Shown here piece by piece: positions 22,851 through 34,905 of a stretch of DNA of 64,000 bases. Below the pieces are notes generated by a model. That model was not told the origin of the DNA. It saw only the letters and a program-made list of their open reading frames with translations, and made no database searches. Both the position numbers and the translations under genes were made by a program. Source of the DNA: Rhizomys pruinosus. Lineage: Eukaryota > Chordata > Mammalia > Rodentia > Spalacidae. How positions within the stretch are numbered: position 1 is the first letter of the stretch; each line of letters begins with the position of its first letter. Location of the stretch: assembly GCA_009823505.1 (NCBI GenBank), contig VZQC01005745.1:371984-435983 (forward strand). Reading direction: 5' to 3'.

Positions 22851-22974
22851 TTAATTTTAATAAATAGCTAAAGTATGGGATGTTTTGGGACTTTTGAGAT
22901 TTTCAGTATATTTAAATATTCTGTATGTGAAGCTATCTACATTCTTCTGTCCAACTTTTAACCATGTACTCACT

Positions 22975-23193
22975 TAATAAAATGAAAATCAAACATCTAA
23001 CACATCCTAGGCACTATCCTTGATTCAAGCAGTTTAAAGTGTTTACCAAGAAATTTTGTATGCCCTTTACAGTTAACTGTTTGAGTAAGGAATTCATCCA
23101 TCTCCACTTTATGTATGAAACAGTCGAGAAGCAGAGTTAGGATATATTTCATGGGGCCACACAACAAATAGATCTTACAGCAATGACAAACTT
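22975..23193 (-). mobile_element. MIR fragment (antisense)
   Basis: CCTAGGCACTATCCTTGATTC and CATCTCCACTTTATGTATGAAAC ... CACACAACAAATAG match the antisense MIR/MIR-like pattern (cancellation of the GAGGAAACTGAGGC motif region). It stops at the inverted repeat. Confidence 0.5.
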
Positions 23194-24142
23194 TATATGT
23201 GTCTTGAGTGTTGTATGTGGGTATTGTTTCTGTATGTGTAATTCTAGAGCTAATGTTTACCAGTCCTCTCAGAGATTCTGAGAACTACCTAATGCCATTT
23301 AATAATTACCTAGTTGGAATGGAAATTGGCCAGATTTTGTTTTCTTGTTTGCAATTAAAACCAGTAATGAACATGCTTCTCTTACCCTTATGCACCACAA
23401 TAGAAATTTCCCACAGAAGCTAATGAATTTTTGTTCTCAGTAGTCAGCACATTGGAATTTTGGTTACATTGTATCATGTCTTAGGTGAAGATTCCTGGGA
23501 AGCATCTTTACTCCATCTTGGCACTGTGCCCATCACTTTGAGATCTAAATCCATGAGATTTGGAGCTCTTAGTCTTCTGGGTAAACATACCTGGAAAGAC
23601 CTAATAATGTTAATCTTGGAATTCAATGGAAGATCTTGTAGCCTGAAGGGTATTTGCTCCAACACTAGGATTTCTCAGATATCGACCCCTTCAAAACTGG
23701 TCCCTCTGGAAAGAATCATTTTACCTAGGTCCAATGGCTGTTTTACATGGAGAACATTCAGAGAATCATTCTAGTTGGATGTCCCTCCTGTGAAACCACA
23801 CCACAATGGAGGATCTCCCTCCTGCTCAGTCTGCTTCCCAGGAATCTTCACCTAAGACTTGATACAATGTAACCAAAATTCCAATGTGCTGACTACTGAG
23901 AACAAAAATTCATTAGCTTCTGTGGGAAATTTCTTTTGTGGTGCATAAGGGTAAGAGAAGCATGTTCATTACTGGTTTTAATTGCAAACAAGAAAACAAA
24001 ATCTGGCCAATTTCCATTCCAACTAGGTAATTATTAAATGGCATTAGGTAGTTCTCAGAATCTCTGAGAGGACTGGTAAACATTAGCTCTAGAATTACAC
24101 ATACAGAAACAATACCCACATACAACACTCAGGACACATATA
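23194..24142. repeat. Large inverted repeat: 311-bp arms, 327-bp loop
   Basis: Left arm 23194-23504 and right arm 23832-24142 are reverse complements with only three mismatches that I can count (about 99% identity) and no gaps. The arm tips read TATATGTGTC / GACACATATA. The loop (23505-23831) is not repeated elsewhere in the window. The open frames inside the arms (71 codons each, near-identical) simply mirror each other. No target-site duplication outside the arms was found. It resembles a foldback structure, but no known family is recognised. Confidence 0.95.
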
Positions 24143-24149
24143 ATAATAT

Positions 24150-24515
24150 TCATTATCACATGTGATAACTGGCAACATCCAGAATCCCCTGAGACCTCCA
24201 TGCATGGCTGTGGAAGATTATCTTGATTCTATTAATTGAGGTGGAAAGACCTCTTCACCATGGGTGTCACGATTCCCTGGCTGGGATGCTAGATGCTATA
24301 AATGGAGAAAGGGAACTGAGTAGCAGTAGGCACTCTTACTCTCTGTTTACTGACTATGACTCGTATACAACCACCTGCTTCCAGCTTCTGCCATCTTGAC
24401 TTCCCTGCTGTGATGTCCTATACCCTTGAACAGTGAGCCAGAAGAAATCCTTTCTGCCTTAATTTGCTTTTGTCAGAGTATTTTATCACAGGGAGAGGAG
24501 AAGAAACTAAGACAA
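24150..24515 (+). mobile_element. Old rodent repeat, hAT/URR-like (sense), 5' end missing
   Basis: Internal GATTATCTTGATTCTATTAATTGAGGTGG and terminal CCCTGCTGTGATGTCC ... TTGCTTTTGTCAGAGTATTTTATCACAG ... AAGAAACTAAGACAA. The 5' end is truncated at or near the inverted repeat. Confidence 0.55.
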
Positions 24516-24519
24516 CCTC

Positions 24520-27500
24520 TCTACACAAAACATCACTGTCTCATTAACACACACGTCTCACAACTGATATTGGAAACCAAACCATCTGCCACATCAACCA
24601 GAAAGCCATGGACCTTCAGCATCATGCCTGTTAGGATGAGGTGAGTCCACATTTGACTTGCAGGAAAATCTGTCAGCTGCTGAAACACAAGTTAGATAAC
24701 TAAGTATTTATATGCATTTTCAGTAGGTGAGATTCGTTTGAGACAGTTTGAAAGAGAACCTTTAAAGATGGCAGTGACCATAATCCATGTCTCCACAGGA
24801 GGACTATCTAGATTTTCATCTGTGTATACAGTGTGAGTTACCTTGTCAGCATATGTTAAGTACTGGTGCAATTGAATAGGAAATCAAAATCCAGCATCCC
24901 TTTCTTGACCAAAAGTTTACTTCTATCCTTTTCTGTATACACAGAAAGTAGTGTCATATTAATTATGTGTATTTATCATGTTGCAAAAGCATTTTATACT
25001 TCTTTAACTTTTTCCTAATCAAATTTTAATTATTTCAATTCATCTTTACTTCTTAAACTCACTGTAGATTCTGTATTGTATAGCACATGGACCAAAGGCA
25101 ATTATCAAATAAAATAATAACATTCCTAGACATAACACTCCAAATGATTCCTGCTCACTAAGAAAAAAATGGAATTGTGTACACATTTACATATTTTACT
25201 CATAATCACCAAGCAATTCTGTTTCACTCATGAGATTGGGTCAATTATTTTTTACTTAAATCAAACTACCTTAGTTGAAAGGAACATTTGTCATAATTAT
25301 TTTTAAAGTCGGCATAAAACTAACTAATTTCAGCTGTTATTTTATGAGACAAATCCTAATTTAGTCTTCTACTTCCACATTACTCTTCTAAACATAACTA
25401 AAATCTTCCTAATTCTGGTACCCTTTTGGTTTACTCTGGCTTCTAAGGGTGATTTGTAAAGTTGTGACCTCAAGTGCAGGATCAGTAGTGAGGTAAGGTA
25501 TCTCCCAAGTCAGCTTGCTGTCTGCCTCATTTGCCTGTGATAAGGCAAACAAAAAGTTCAAAGAAGGCAGAGGAACCTGAACTAATCATTCTATGGTTTC
25601 TTTTATTTTGTTTGTCATGTCTAAACAAAGTACATGCACAGTTTATCTCAAAGCATTGGTGACGCTTTCTCATGCATTGGGATTATACCAGTGTTTAGGA
25701 ATTTACTGACAATTCATCAGGTTTGGGGGAGCACTATTCGACAGAAAAATTATATATTGTTATAGCAATAACATTGATATTACTTTATGTTAAAGAGAAT
25801 GGCAAAAAACCAGTTTCACGACTTTCAAAATCTTACCTGTAAAAGTAATTTTAAACAGGATAGTTGCCTAAATACATCAGAAAAAAAAATCTTTGTGGGA
25901 GTCTCTGGAGTCCGAACTTTTCGTTAGATGTAAAATACTGATGTGCTTGTTAAGACTCAAAGGGATTAAATGTAATTTGCATGTGATAGCTTTGTTTCTC
26001 ATGGTAATTATGAGCCTAGGAAAATAAAAGAATGCAGTCTCTGACAACTTAGGTATTGGATTAAAAAAAAGAATCTTTTTTAATTAATAAGAGATATGAA
26101 AAGGAAAATAATATTTGACTATTGAACTGCCTATACAAAGAAAAATCAACAAACAGATTAATTGAAAAAGTTATTCCAACCACTTTGGGGATTTAGTTAG
26201 GGGGGAAAAAAAGTCATGATTGACATTTTTGCTTTCTAGCTAGCTGCTTTGGAAGGATGTTTATATAGCACAGCCTCACTGTTGTTCTGGAATTCACAAG
26301 AAATTCTTCAGTACCATCTTACCCAGATGAAAAACAATGTAGATTGAGCTAAAATGTAATGAAATAACATTTTAGGTTATTATGACTATATAAGTATATT
26401 TGATGTCAAGATTGTTTATATGCTGTTATCCTCTAACTTTGCTATACAATTCTTAATTGCAACAAACAAAATGAAAACTCCAAAGCTTAGGAGAACTGGG
26501 CTAGACACAACAAGGTCTGAAAACAGCAAAGATTAAATGCAAAGTAGAGAATAGCTGTGTTTACTGAGTATGCTAGAGGAATAATTAATAACTAATGCTT
26601 TCTTTGAAATAAGATGCAAGAAGACATAAGCTAAAGAAAATTAATAAACCTGATTGTTAGTAGGCAACACAATGAGGTCAGATGAAGACTTGCATCTTAT
26701 CTCTGCCACTTCCTCACCAGGGACTTTAAGAAGGTGGCATTAATTTACCTTCAGTTTCCCTATTAATAAAACAAGCCAAATAATTATATCCCTTGTGCAG
26801 CTATATGTTGAGATTAAATACTTTGATGGAAAACCCTCAATATCTGTTCATTCTGAGACAAAATTCACTCTAATACTGAATTCTTGACAATAAAAAAATA
26901 AAGATGGAAGGTTGAAATAATAGCAGACTAATTAGTAGAACTTGGATTTGTGCTTAATAACATGTATAATATTCTGAGAGAAATAAGTGAAGGTTTTATA
27001 AGCATTCCTGGCTCTCTGGTTTTATCTACTCAGTTGTAAGAAAACATGCCCACCAAAGCCTGTGTGTTAGTCATACAGTCAGCCAACTTTCTGTTAAGGA
27101 GTTCGGGGCAGCCTACTCATCACTCTGATCATTTTATTTTTATTTGAGGACTTTAGCTTTCAAAGAGTTAAGCAATCAGTCACAAACTGGCCCAGATTTA
27201 ATAAAATCAGCAGAACAAAAATGAACCTACATTTCAAAGCTTCAGACACTAAGAAGAGCAGACAGAACCAAGGGACTACCTGAAACTCCAATTCACATGA
27301 AAGACACTCTTCAAGAATTATGTGTGTACTCTGCTTTGGAAAAGTCATGGGACAATTGTGATTTGAGCAAAATCTCTTTTTTTCTATGATATTTTTAAAT
27401 GATGCTTATTGTCATTAGTGATAAACCTTCAGGTATTCTGCTTTCTGTCCAACCTGATAATTATTTGCCTGCATTCTGCAAGAATTGATTCCCCTTGACA

Positions 27501-28660
27501 CAACTGAGTGTTTTTAATGGTAATATGCAAATTCACATATCTAAAAGAATCTCTTTCAGTATGATATAAGCAAAAAAATAGATTCACAATTGGACAGATG
27601 CATTTTTGTCATGATATTTCTTGGTAGCATCATTAAATATCACCTCCTGTGACAGTACTCAAGGATATTTCTAATTCAGTATTTCAAAACGACCAAGAAG
27701 ACTTCACAAACACATTGGGAGGTCATAATGTTTTCACAGAAAAATACTATTCTTTTGAATAATAAATACCTTTTCTCCACTTCAAACATGTTTTTATTCA
27801 GTAATATGTTCTTATGACTATATGCATCCATAATATAAATGAACTATAATTTTTAAGAGATTCGTAAGGAAAAAAAAAGACTAGTTTCCAGGAATCAAAT
27901 TTAGGTTCTGGTATTTAAACTTGATGCACCTTAAATGTTCCAGAGAATCCAATGTATCTAAAACCTAACACAATGAAATCTACTATCAAGCCCCTATAGA
28001 TAATATACAGCCTGTCATATATCCAACTTCCTTTTCCAGAGCTTTAGATCTTCATCCCCAAGTCCTTATTGAGCATCTTCTACCTCTGTGTCACAAACTG
28101 ACAGCTCACAGTTATGTCTAAACCTATTATCATCTCTTTTGCAAAATCTATTCCTCTTTGATGTTATCTTCACCTTATAGTTTAAAATATTTTCCAATCC
28201 TCTTTGTTCAAAATAATATATTGTTTGTCACTTGCTTTTCCCAAGCACTTAATAGATAACCAAGCTTTACATATTCTCCCCAAAAATATCACTTATTTAT
28301 TCCCTTTTTGCCATTCTTAATACCAATAGACCCCCTGATGCATACCTCCTATAGATTCCAGCAAAGTCCTTGAATGGGCCCTTGATTTTGTATCTTGAAC
28401 ACAAGTACTTCATCCATATTTCCAAAGATGTCCTTATCACTCACTCTACTCAAAAATATAGCTTCCTATTACTTCATAAAATTGAAACACGTTACTTACC
28501 CTGTTAATCATAGGCTCTATGATCAAACCATAATCTATCTTTAATCTTTTATACCAGTGTATCAAGCCTATTTATTGAATTATTACTTACTGTGCTAGGT
28601 GTGAGTGTATTATTGAGATTATTTGGCCTTTTATATAAAACTGCATTAAAAGATTTTTGG
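24520..28660. other. Repeat-poor unique block (about 4.1 kb)
   Basis: Apart from one MIR (26665-26870), I see no SINE, LINE or LTR here, in contrast to its flanks. Octamer-like motifs ATTTGCAT (about 25975) and ATGCAAAT (about 27525) occur. No coding potential was detected beyond a 62-codon chance frame. Confidence 0.55.
26665..26870 (+). mobile_element. MIR SINE
   Basis: ATCTCTGCCACTTCCTCACC, AATTTACCTTCAGTTTCCC, TATTAATAAAACAAGCC, GTTGAGATTAAATACTTTGATGG follows the MIR consensus order along its length. Confidence 0.75.
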
Positions 28661-28664
28661 ATGG

Positions 28665-29172
28665 CTAATCTTGGTTGTCAACTTGACATACCTAGAAAGA
28701 GAGAACCTCAGTTGAAGGCTCAGTCACACTGTCCTGTGAGCATATCTGTGGGGCTTTTTTGTTAATTGATGTAGGAGGGCCCAGCCCACTGCAGGCAGAT
28801 CCATCCAGGAGCAGGTGGGCCCAGGCTGTGTAAGAAACGTTAGCTCGATGGGGTGGGGGGGGGAAGGAAAGGGAAATAAGCCTGAACTGAATTGGAAAAA
28901 ATGTATGAAATGCACAAAGCATCAATAAAAATTAATAAAAAAAAAAAAAAAAAAAAAAAAAAGAAACGTTAGCTCAATAGGAGTCTGAAACCAAGCCAGC
29001 AGGCAGCGTTCCTCCAGGCTCTCTGCTTCAGTTCCTCCCTCCAGGTTCCTGCCGTGAGCTCTTGCCTTGGCTTCCCTTGAGAACCAACTATAACTTCCAA
29101 GCCCAAATAAACCATTTCCTCCTCAAGTTGCTTTTGATCATGGTGCTTTCACAGTAACAGAAAACAAATGAA
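28665..29172 (+). mobile_element. Old rodent repeat, hAT/URR-like, split by an L1 tail
   Basis: Begins GGATGGCTAATCTTGGTTGTCAACTTGACA and contains GGAGGGCCCAGCCCACTG. It ends AAGTTGCTTTTGATCATGG ... CACAGTAACAGAAAAC. It is interrupted at 28846-28959 by a short L1 insertion. Confidence 0.6.
28831..28974 (+). mobile_element. Extremely 5'-truncated L1 insertion
   Basis: Only the G-rich polypurine tract, AATGTATGAAATGCACAAAGC, AATAAAAATTAATAAA and a poly(A) of more than 30 remain. Exact target-site duplication AAGAAACGTTAGCTC at 28831-28845 and 28960-28974 within the host repeat. Clean example of L1 target-primed insertion. Confidence 0.95.
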
Positions 29173-29319
29173 AACTTCTGTTCCTTTGTAAGAAAGTAGC
29201 ACTTACTCTGGTAAATTTCTTGTTATGGATGAGTTAAACAATATACTATATCTGTTCAAGTTATTATAATGCCTGTTACTTAACTCACAGCCGAATTAGG
29301 TTGTTATGAGGAAATGTTG

Positions 29320-29720
29320 ATGTTTTCAAAGATACCTCCAGGGAGGTTGCATGATCTTGTGACACAAGGAAGTAAACAGAGGCAGTGGAAGCAGGGACAG
29401 TTTATTGGTAGATAGTACACTTCCAAGGATGAGGAAGCAAAAAGCTGAGTTGCTCAAGCATAATATTGTATGAAGGATTAGAGCCTTTACATCACACTGG
29501 ACATGCTTCTTGCGTGTTTAGGGATCATTTGCATAACACTGGCTTTCTTGGGTGTGTTCCATTACATGTGTAGGTAAGTACAACTTCATTCTTGGCATCT
29601 CATTAGCATCTTAGCTGTCCATCTTGGGTGGATGTGTATTTTAGTATTAGAAAGAGCGGAAGGTAGCCTTCGGGAGTGCCTCTGCACTTGGCCGAAGGCA
29701 AGACTTGGTTGACTCCAGCC
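29320..29720 (-). mobile_element. Possible antisense LTR
   Basis: Read in reverse there is a polyadenylation-like AATAAACTGTCCCTGC (about 29395) downstream of a TATA-like region, an LTR-like arrangement. No ends or duplication established. Confidence 0.35.
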
Positions 29721-30540
29721 AGGGGCCTTTCCACCCTTCCTTTTTGCTCCTGTTTATTCCATATGCTAATTTTTCAGACTTTGCTCTAAGCTCTCTCAGA
29801 CCTCACTTTCTGTCCTACTTTCCTGCCTCAATATCAATAGCCATTTGCCTGGTTCCCTGGATATTTGCGTTTTTCCTTTCTGGTAGTTTTTTTTTTTTTA
29901 ATTTATTTAGTCTTATTTGTTCCAGGTGACCTTTATTATTACTAATATATCTTTTTAAAATTCAGATCAGACAATAAATCAGGCAAAGGCACCATGGTAT
30001 ATTGCTGGAATATGGCACACTCTATATCCCATAGAGCAAACATCACCCATTTGGCAAAACTTTTAGCTATCATTTCTGCTTTCAAACGGTTTCCCTAATT
30101 AACTTTTCAATTTTTTAACCTATCTATACAAAAAGACTATCAATTTTAAACCTCTTTCAATGACAACCCCACCATGCTTTCATTAAAAGCCTTTGATCTC
30201 ATACAGAGTTACCTGGCTTCCACAGAAACAAATCATCATACTGTCTAGTTGTCTTTTCAGTTAGCATAGGTACAAATTCAACAAATTACTCAATCCTGCC
30301 CTGACTGCCAGTCAGCGGGCATTATCCTCTTGAGAGAAGCCAAACTCCACGTGCTTGTCCTAATGAACTTTGGCAAATGAAAATAACTATCATAAATCCC
30401 TTTGGTCACTTTTAAATTGACTCATATATGTCTTAATACTTTCCAGGATTTATTTCACTACTACCAGAACACAAAAATATGCTTCAAAGAGTCGTCCTAC
30501 TTATGTATCTAAAACTTTTATCTCTTTTTGGCAATTTTGG
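29721..30540. other. Unique DNA
   Basis: No recognised feature. A 74-codon frame at 29705-29929 is unsupported. Confidence 0.4.
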
Positions 30541-30544
30541 GAAA

Positions 30545-30970
30545 ATCATGATGTGATGACTGGAGTGACTCCATTTCGAACAAAGAAAACATTTTAACAG
30601 CTTATTCCCTAGCTAAAATGTATTTTTAGCTCAAGGCTGCATAAACAAATTCCAGAAGCCCTGACCCCTTTCCCTTTCCCAGAAATATAAAACTGCTGAC
30701 CACCTGCTTGCTCAAACCTTGGCCGCAAATTAAAACATAGACTATTATAACATGACTAACTGCTGGTTTGAGCGTTGGTAACATGCTTATCTTGTGGTTT
30801 TTGCCTTTTGGTTTGTGTCTTTAAAAGGCCTGCTCCTGCCCTACTCCACACAGTGTTTCAAGCCCTAAAACGAAGCTGGCTTGCCAGCATCTGCTTAATA
30901 AATTTGTCTGATTTAAATGTGAAATTAAGTCTGATGGTGTTTTCCCAGTGATCACAAACTCTGTAACAAT
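30545..30970 (+). mobile_element. Probable solo LTR
   Basis: Ordered LTR signals: AGTGACTCCATTTCG near the start, TATA-like TCTTTAAAAGGCC (about 30820), AATAAA (30897) followed by GT-rich text, ending near TCTGTAACA. No flanking internal retroviral sequence and no clear target-site duplication. Confidence 0.5.
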
Positions 30971-31167
30971 GTCTCTCATGACATTCTAGGTATCATCCCA
31001 AGCACAAACCATAATTATATTAACTTAATGTTGAAATTGTTAATACTTAAACAAAAATGGGAGAATTAAGGATTAACTGCTGAAGAACAAATTATACTTT
31101 ACATATTTTGAAAAATAACTTATATTCTACTTTTTTAAATTTTTCCTCCTAATCCCTCCACCTGTTG

Positions 31168-31417
31168 GAAAATCATCTTTTTTAAAATTTCATTTATTTT
31201 CGAATGTGTATGAATGTACTCTCTGCATGCGGGTTTGTGCACCCGTGTCGTGCAATGCCTTGAAGGTCAGAAGAGGGCATCGGATTCCCCAGGAACTGGA
31301 GTTAAAGACAGTTTTCAGCCACCATGTGGGTGCTGGGGATCAAACCCGGATCCTCTGCAAGAGCAGTTGGTGCTCTTAACCGCTAGGCCATCTCCACAGT
31401 CCCTGAAAAATCATCTT
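31168..31417 (-). mobile_element. B2-type SINE with target-site duplication
   Basis: Antisense B2 (about 31180-31404) lacking the internal duplication (GGAACTGGAGTTAAAGAC). GAAAATCATCTT / GAAAAATCATCTT flank it. Confidence 0.93.
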
Positions 31418-31630
31418 AAAAACCTATATTTTATCATAACCTATGTGCTTTTCCAATGCTCTTCTTCCCATGATACTTATTCCAGAGACCCAAGATGATA
31501 TCATGTTTAGCTATTCCAATGCATTTCTCAATGGCCTGGGAGCCATGCCTTTGAAGTTTAAACATCGAGGAAAAAGAGGCACTTTCCTCCATCTTGTAAA
31601 AACACCTCTTATGTTAAGATGCAAATTCCT

Positions 31631-31742
31631 GGGCTGGAAAGAAGGCTAAGCAGTTCAGAGAATGTGCTGCTCTTTCAACTGCAACAGTCTCTACATACTT
31701 CCACATAGGCAGAACATACACATACACATAAATAAAAATACA
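31631..31742 (+). mobile_element. B2 fragment, old
   Basis: TGGGCTGGAAAGAAGGCTAAGCAG ... CTCTTTCAACTGC ... ACACATAAATAAAAATAC: head and tail with the middle deleted. Confidence 0.7.
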
Positions 31743-32404
31743 AGTGAATCTGTTTTGGTGCCAGCATCAAATTGTCATATTCTCTATGGCTTGTAGTATT
31801 ACGCCAGGATAGAAAGGCACAGAAAATTATGAGGACATAAGAAAGAGAGAGGAGCCCTTCCCTGGAGTCCTGCTGAAGCCTGTCCCAGCAGAGAAACAAA
31901 CACTGGATCACAATTAACTGCTTCTGGCCATTCTCCCTTCCCAAACACAAACCTGCAATTTTCTAGGAATCTTACCCAAAGCTTCATTTATGAGGAAAAG
32001 ACACGCACTTTAGAATAACCACTTGGGCAACTCAGGTGGATCCTGGTTTTACCTCATGAGATTTTAAGTCCAACCAAGGCATCTCCAGAGCCGCCTAACT
32101 TATGGTACAACTAAAAAAAAATTCTTAGCAAATTTGAGGTAGAGATTGAGAACCTGAGAGTCACCAAAATAGTCTATGTGGCTAAAGATAAAGCAATTAA
32201 TTGTGACTCTCCCTCCAGTATCTTCTAGTCACATCTGAGTCTGTATTACTTTTTGTTACCACCTTATGGGAAGGCATGCTCATGATTGAGAATGTCTTAA
32301 TTTCTCTTAATGCTCTATATTAAAATGCATTGACAAAATCTCCAAATCTGCTTAAATAGGGTATACCTGGAATTCTTTGCTATGTGGCTATACTTTTTTT
32401 AAAT
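31743..32404. other. Unique DNA
   Basis: Nothing recognised. Confidence 0.45.
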
Positions 32405-32560
32405 GGGGGGGGCACACTGGAGAGACTGCTCAAGGGTTCAGAGGACACTGGTTTGGTTCCCAGCACTATATATTTGCTATCAACCGTCCTTAACTCTTGT
32501 TCCAGGGAATCCCACAATTCTTCTGGCCTCTGCAGGCATTATCCAACACAAGTATACTGT
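32405..32560 (+). mobile_element. B2/B3 SINE, truncated
   Basis: CACTGGAGAGACTGCTCAAGG, GGTTTGGTTCCCAGCAC, TTCTGGCCTCTGCAGGCATT. The 3' tail is replaced by the next repeat. Confidence 0.75.
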
Positions 32561-32945
32561 TGTAGTTTGTCTTCCATTGCTATGACAAAACACTCTGACC
32601 AACACCAACTTGGGGAGGAAAGGGTTTATTCAGCTCACATCTCCTGGGTCACAGTTCATCACTTAGGGAGCCCAAGGCAGTAACTCAGGGCAGGAACCTG
32701 GAGGCAGGAGCTGAAGCACAAGCCATGGAGGACTGCTGTTCACTGGCTTGCTCCTGGCTTGCCCAGCTGCCTTCTTTATACTGTCACTGACTCAACAATC
32801 AAGACAATACCCACAGATGTGCCAACGAGGCCAATTCATGACCAAATTTTCCCCAATTTGAGGCTCCCTCAACCCAAGGTGTGTCAACGGTTGACAAAAG
32901 CTACTCCCAGCACACTCATACCATATACTACTTTAACCATAAAAT
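32561..32945 (-). mobile_element. Old rodent repeat, hAT/URR-like (antisense)
   Basis: CTTCCATTGCTATGACAAAACACTCTGACC, GGGGAGGAAAGGGTTTATTCAGC, GGAGGCAGGAGCTGAAGCAC, TTTGAGGCTCCCTC: a complete-looking reversed copy of the common rodent repeat. Confidence 0.6.
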
Positions 32946-33089
32946 AAAAAAGAAAATAAATTATTTTTTATCTATGGAAGGGCGTCTGTCATATTTCAAA
33001 CACTGGGACTTGGGGTAAATGACCTGGAACTAACCCAAAAGCATCCTCCCTGAAGACAAATTCTCATAGAATCAGAACATATTGTATTA

Positions 33090-33600
33090 TGCAAACTGAT
33101 AAGGGATAAAACCAATTAATGTTCCTACCCAGCTGTAAAGCCCAACCTTAGCTAAGGAACTATTGGCTACCCATAGCTGCTGGGAGAGGGAATCCATTTT
33201 CTTTAAGGATGGGGCACTAAATACTTAACCAGGATCCAGGGGATCCACCCACAGTGAAAGGCTTTGGGTGACACAAATTTGACTGGATAGGCCTTAATAT
33301 ATATATAAAAGAATACATGAAGCCTGGTGTGGTGGTGCACGCCTTTAATCTTAGCACTTGGGAGTCAGAGGCAGGCGGATCTTTGTGAGTTCAAGGCCCG
33401 CCTGGTCTACAGAGTGAGTTCCAGGACAGCTGGGGCTTCAGGAGCCCCTGTCTTGAAGGACCAAAAAAAAAAAAAAAAAAAAAAAGAACACATGAAATCA
33501 AGTGGGGACTTTAAGAAGGGAGTGGGTATAAAAATGTGATCAAAATATAATGTAAGAAATTTGCAAAAATTCTATTGAAATTTTTTAGAATTTTCAAATT
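33090..33600 (+). mobile_element. L1 3' UTR (Lx-like) split by a B1
   Basis: GAGAGGGAATCCATTTTCTTTAAGGATGG, CCAGGGGATCCACCCAC and, after the B1, ATCAAAATATAATGTAAGAAATTTGC. The order matches the 3' end of murine Lx-type L1. Confidence 0.6.
33307..33495 (+). mobile_element. B1 SINE with poly(A) and target-site duplication
   Basis: B1 from CCTGGTGTGGTGGTGCACGCC to GAAGGACC plus A-run, flanked by AAAAGAATACATGA / AAAAGAACACATGAA. Inserted into the L1 3' UTR. Confidence 0.93.
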
Positions 33601-33659
33601 AGGAATCTCTGTACCTTTTGTTCAATTTTACTGTAAACTTATAATTCTCTTAAAAATAT

Positions 33660-34905
33660 TGTTTTAATTTGTAGACAACAAAATTAAACCCCTACTTCTC
33701 ACACTGTACAAAAATCAACTCCAAATGGATCAAAGATCTCAACTTGAAACCCAAAACCCTGAAGGTGATAAAAGAAAAAGTTGGCAAGAACTATAAGACA
33801 AAGGTGTAGGAAAAGACTTTCTAAGTCAGACAGTAGCTGCACAGGAAATAAGGTCAACAATTGAGAAATGGGGCCTCATCAAACTCAAAAGCATCTGTAC
33901 AGCTAAAGAAATAAACAAGGAACTGAAGAGAAAACCCACAGAGTGGGAGGAAATCTTCACCAATGATACATCTGACAGAGCATTAAGGTCAAGAATATAA
34001 AAACTACTCAAAAAACAAAGAAGTAAGAAAACAAATGACCTACTCAAAAGATGGAGTAAAAAGCTGAACAGAGTCTTCACCAATGAGGAAGTAAAGATGG
34101 CTGAGAAACATCTTAAAAAGTGTTCAGCATCATTAATAATTAAGGAAATGCAAATTAAAACCACTCTAAGATATCATCTCACGCCAATAAGACTCACTAA
34201 GATCAAGAAAACAAAAGATACCAAATGCTGGAGAGGTTGTGGGGAAAGGGGAACACTCATCCACTGTTGGTGGGAATGTAAACTCATACAACCGCTGTGG
34301 AAAGCAGTGTGGAGAATCCTTAAAAGACTCAAAATGAGCCTACCACCTGACCAGCCATACCACTTCTGGGTATATGCCCACAAGACTCATCCTACTGCAA
34401 AGATACATGCAAATCTATATTTATTGAAGCTCTTTTCACAATAGCGAACAAGAGTTAGAACCAACCCAAATGCCCCTCAACTGAGGACTGGATGACAAAA
34501 AAGTGGTACATCTACACAATGGAGTTCTATGCAGCAGTAAAGAAAGATGACATCATGAGATTTGCAGGTAAATGGATGGAACTTGGAGCCATTATGTTAA
34601 GTGAAGTAACACAGTCCCCCCAAAAACACCAAAAGGGGAATGGTTTCCCTCATTTGTGGATGCTAGGACCAACATCCCGCAATTGAAAAAAAAGCTGAGC
34701 AATATTATTGTTATGTTTCTTTCTATCTGAAAGTAATTATGATGTTATAATGTGAATATCTTAATGAGCCCTAGAATTAACTTACCACCTACTTTCAGGC
34801 ATGGTAATTAATGCACATGGGTGGAAGGTATATATTCATATTTTAGAGTAATATAAAATTAAAAGAAAAATCTGAACCCCTGAATATAATAATAAAAAAA
34901 GAAGG
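33660..34905 (+). mobile_element. 5'-truncated L1: ORF2 C-terminus and 3' UTR
   Basis: The sense strand encodes the C-terminal part of L1 ORF2p, the reverse transcriptase/endonuclease protein that drives retroposition. The frame 34097-34444 contains the cysteine-rich motif CWRGCGERGTLIHCWWEC (about 34226-34280). After a frameshift, 34492-34686 carries the WYIYTMEFYAAVKKDD block and ends at the stop. Upstream (33660-34090) the frame is broken. The 3' UTR follows to an A-rich end near 34905 and matches 1-150. Endonuclease and catalytic reverse-transcriptase regions are absent, so the copy is dead. Confidence 0.9.

Noticed and set aside
30545..30970. Full endogenous retrovirus between the LTR-like pieces at 29.3, 30.5 and 35.7 kb
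   Set aside because: No gag, pol or env text lies between them, orientations differ and the LTR-like sequences are not alike. They are separate solo LTR candidates at most.
34097..34686. Possible functional reverse-transcriptase gene
   Set aside because: Only the L1 ORF2 C-terminus remains, with a frameshift. The catalytic domains are missing.
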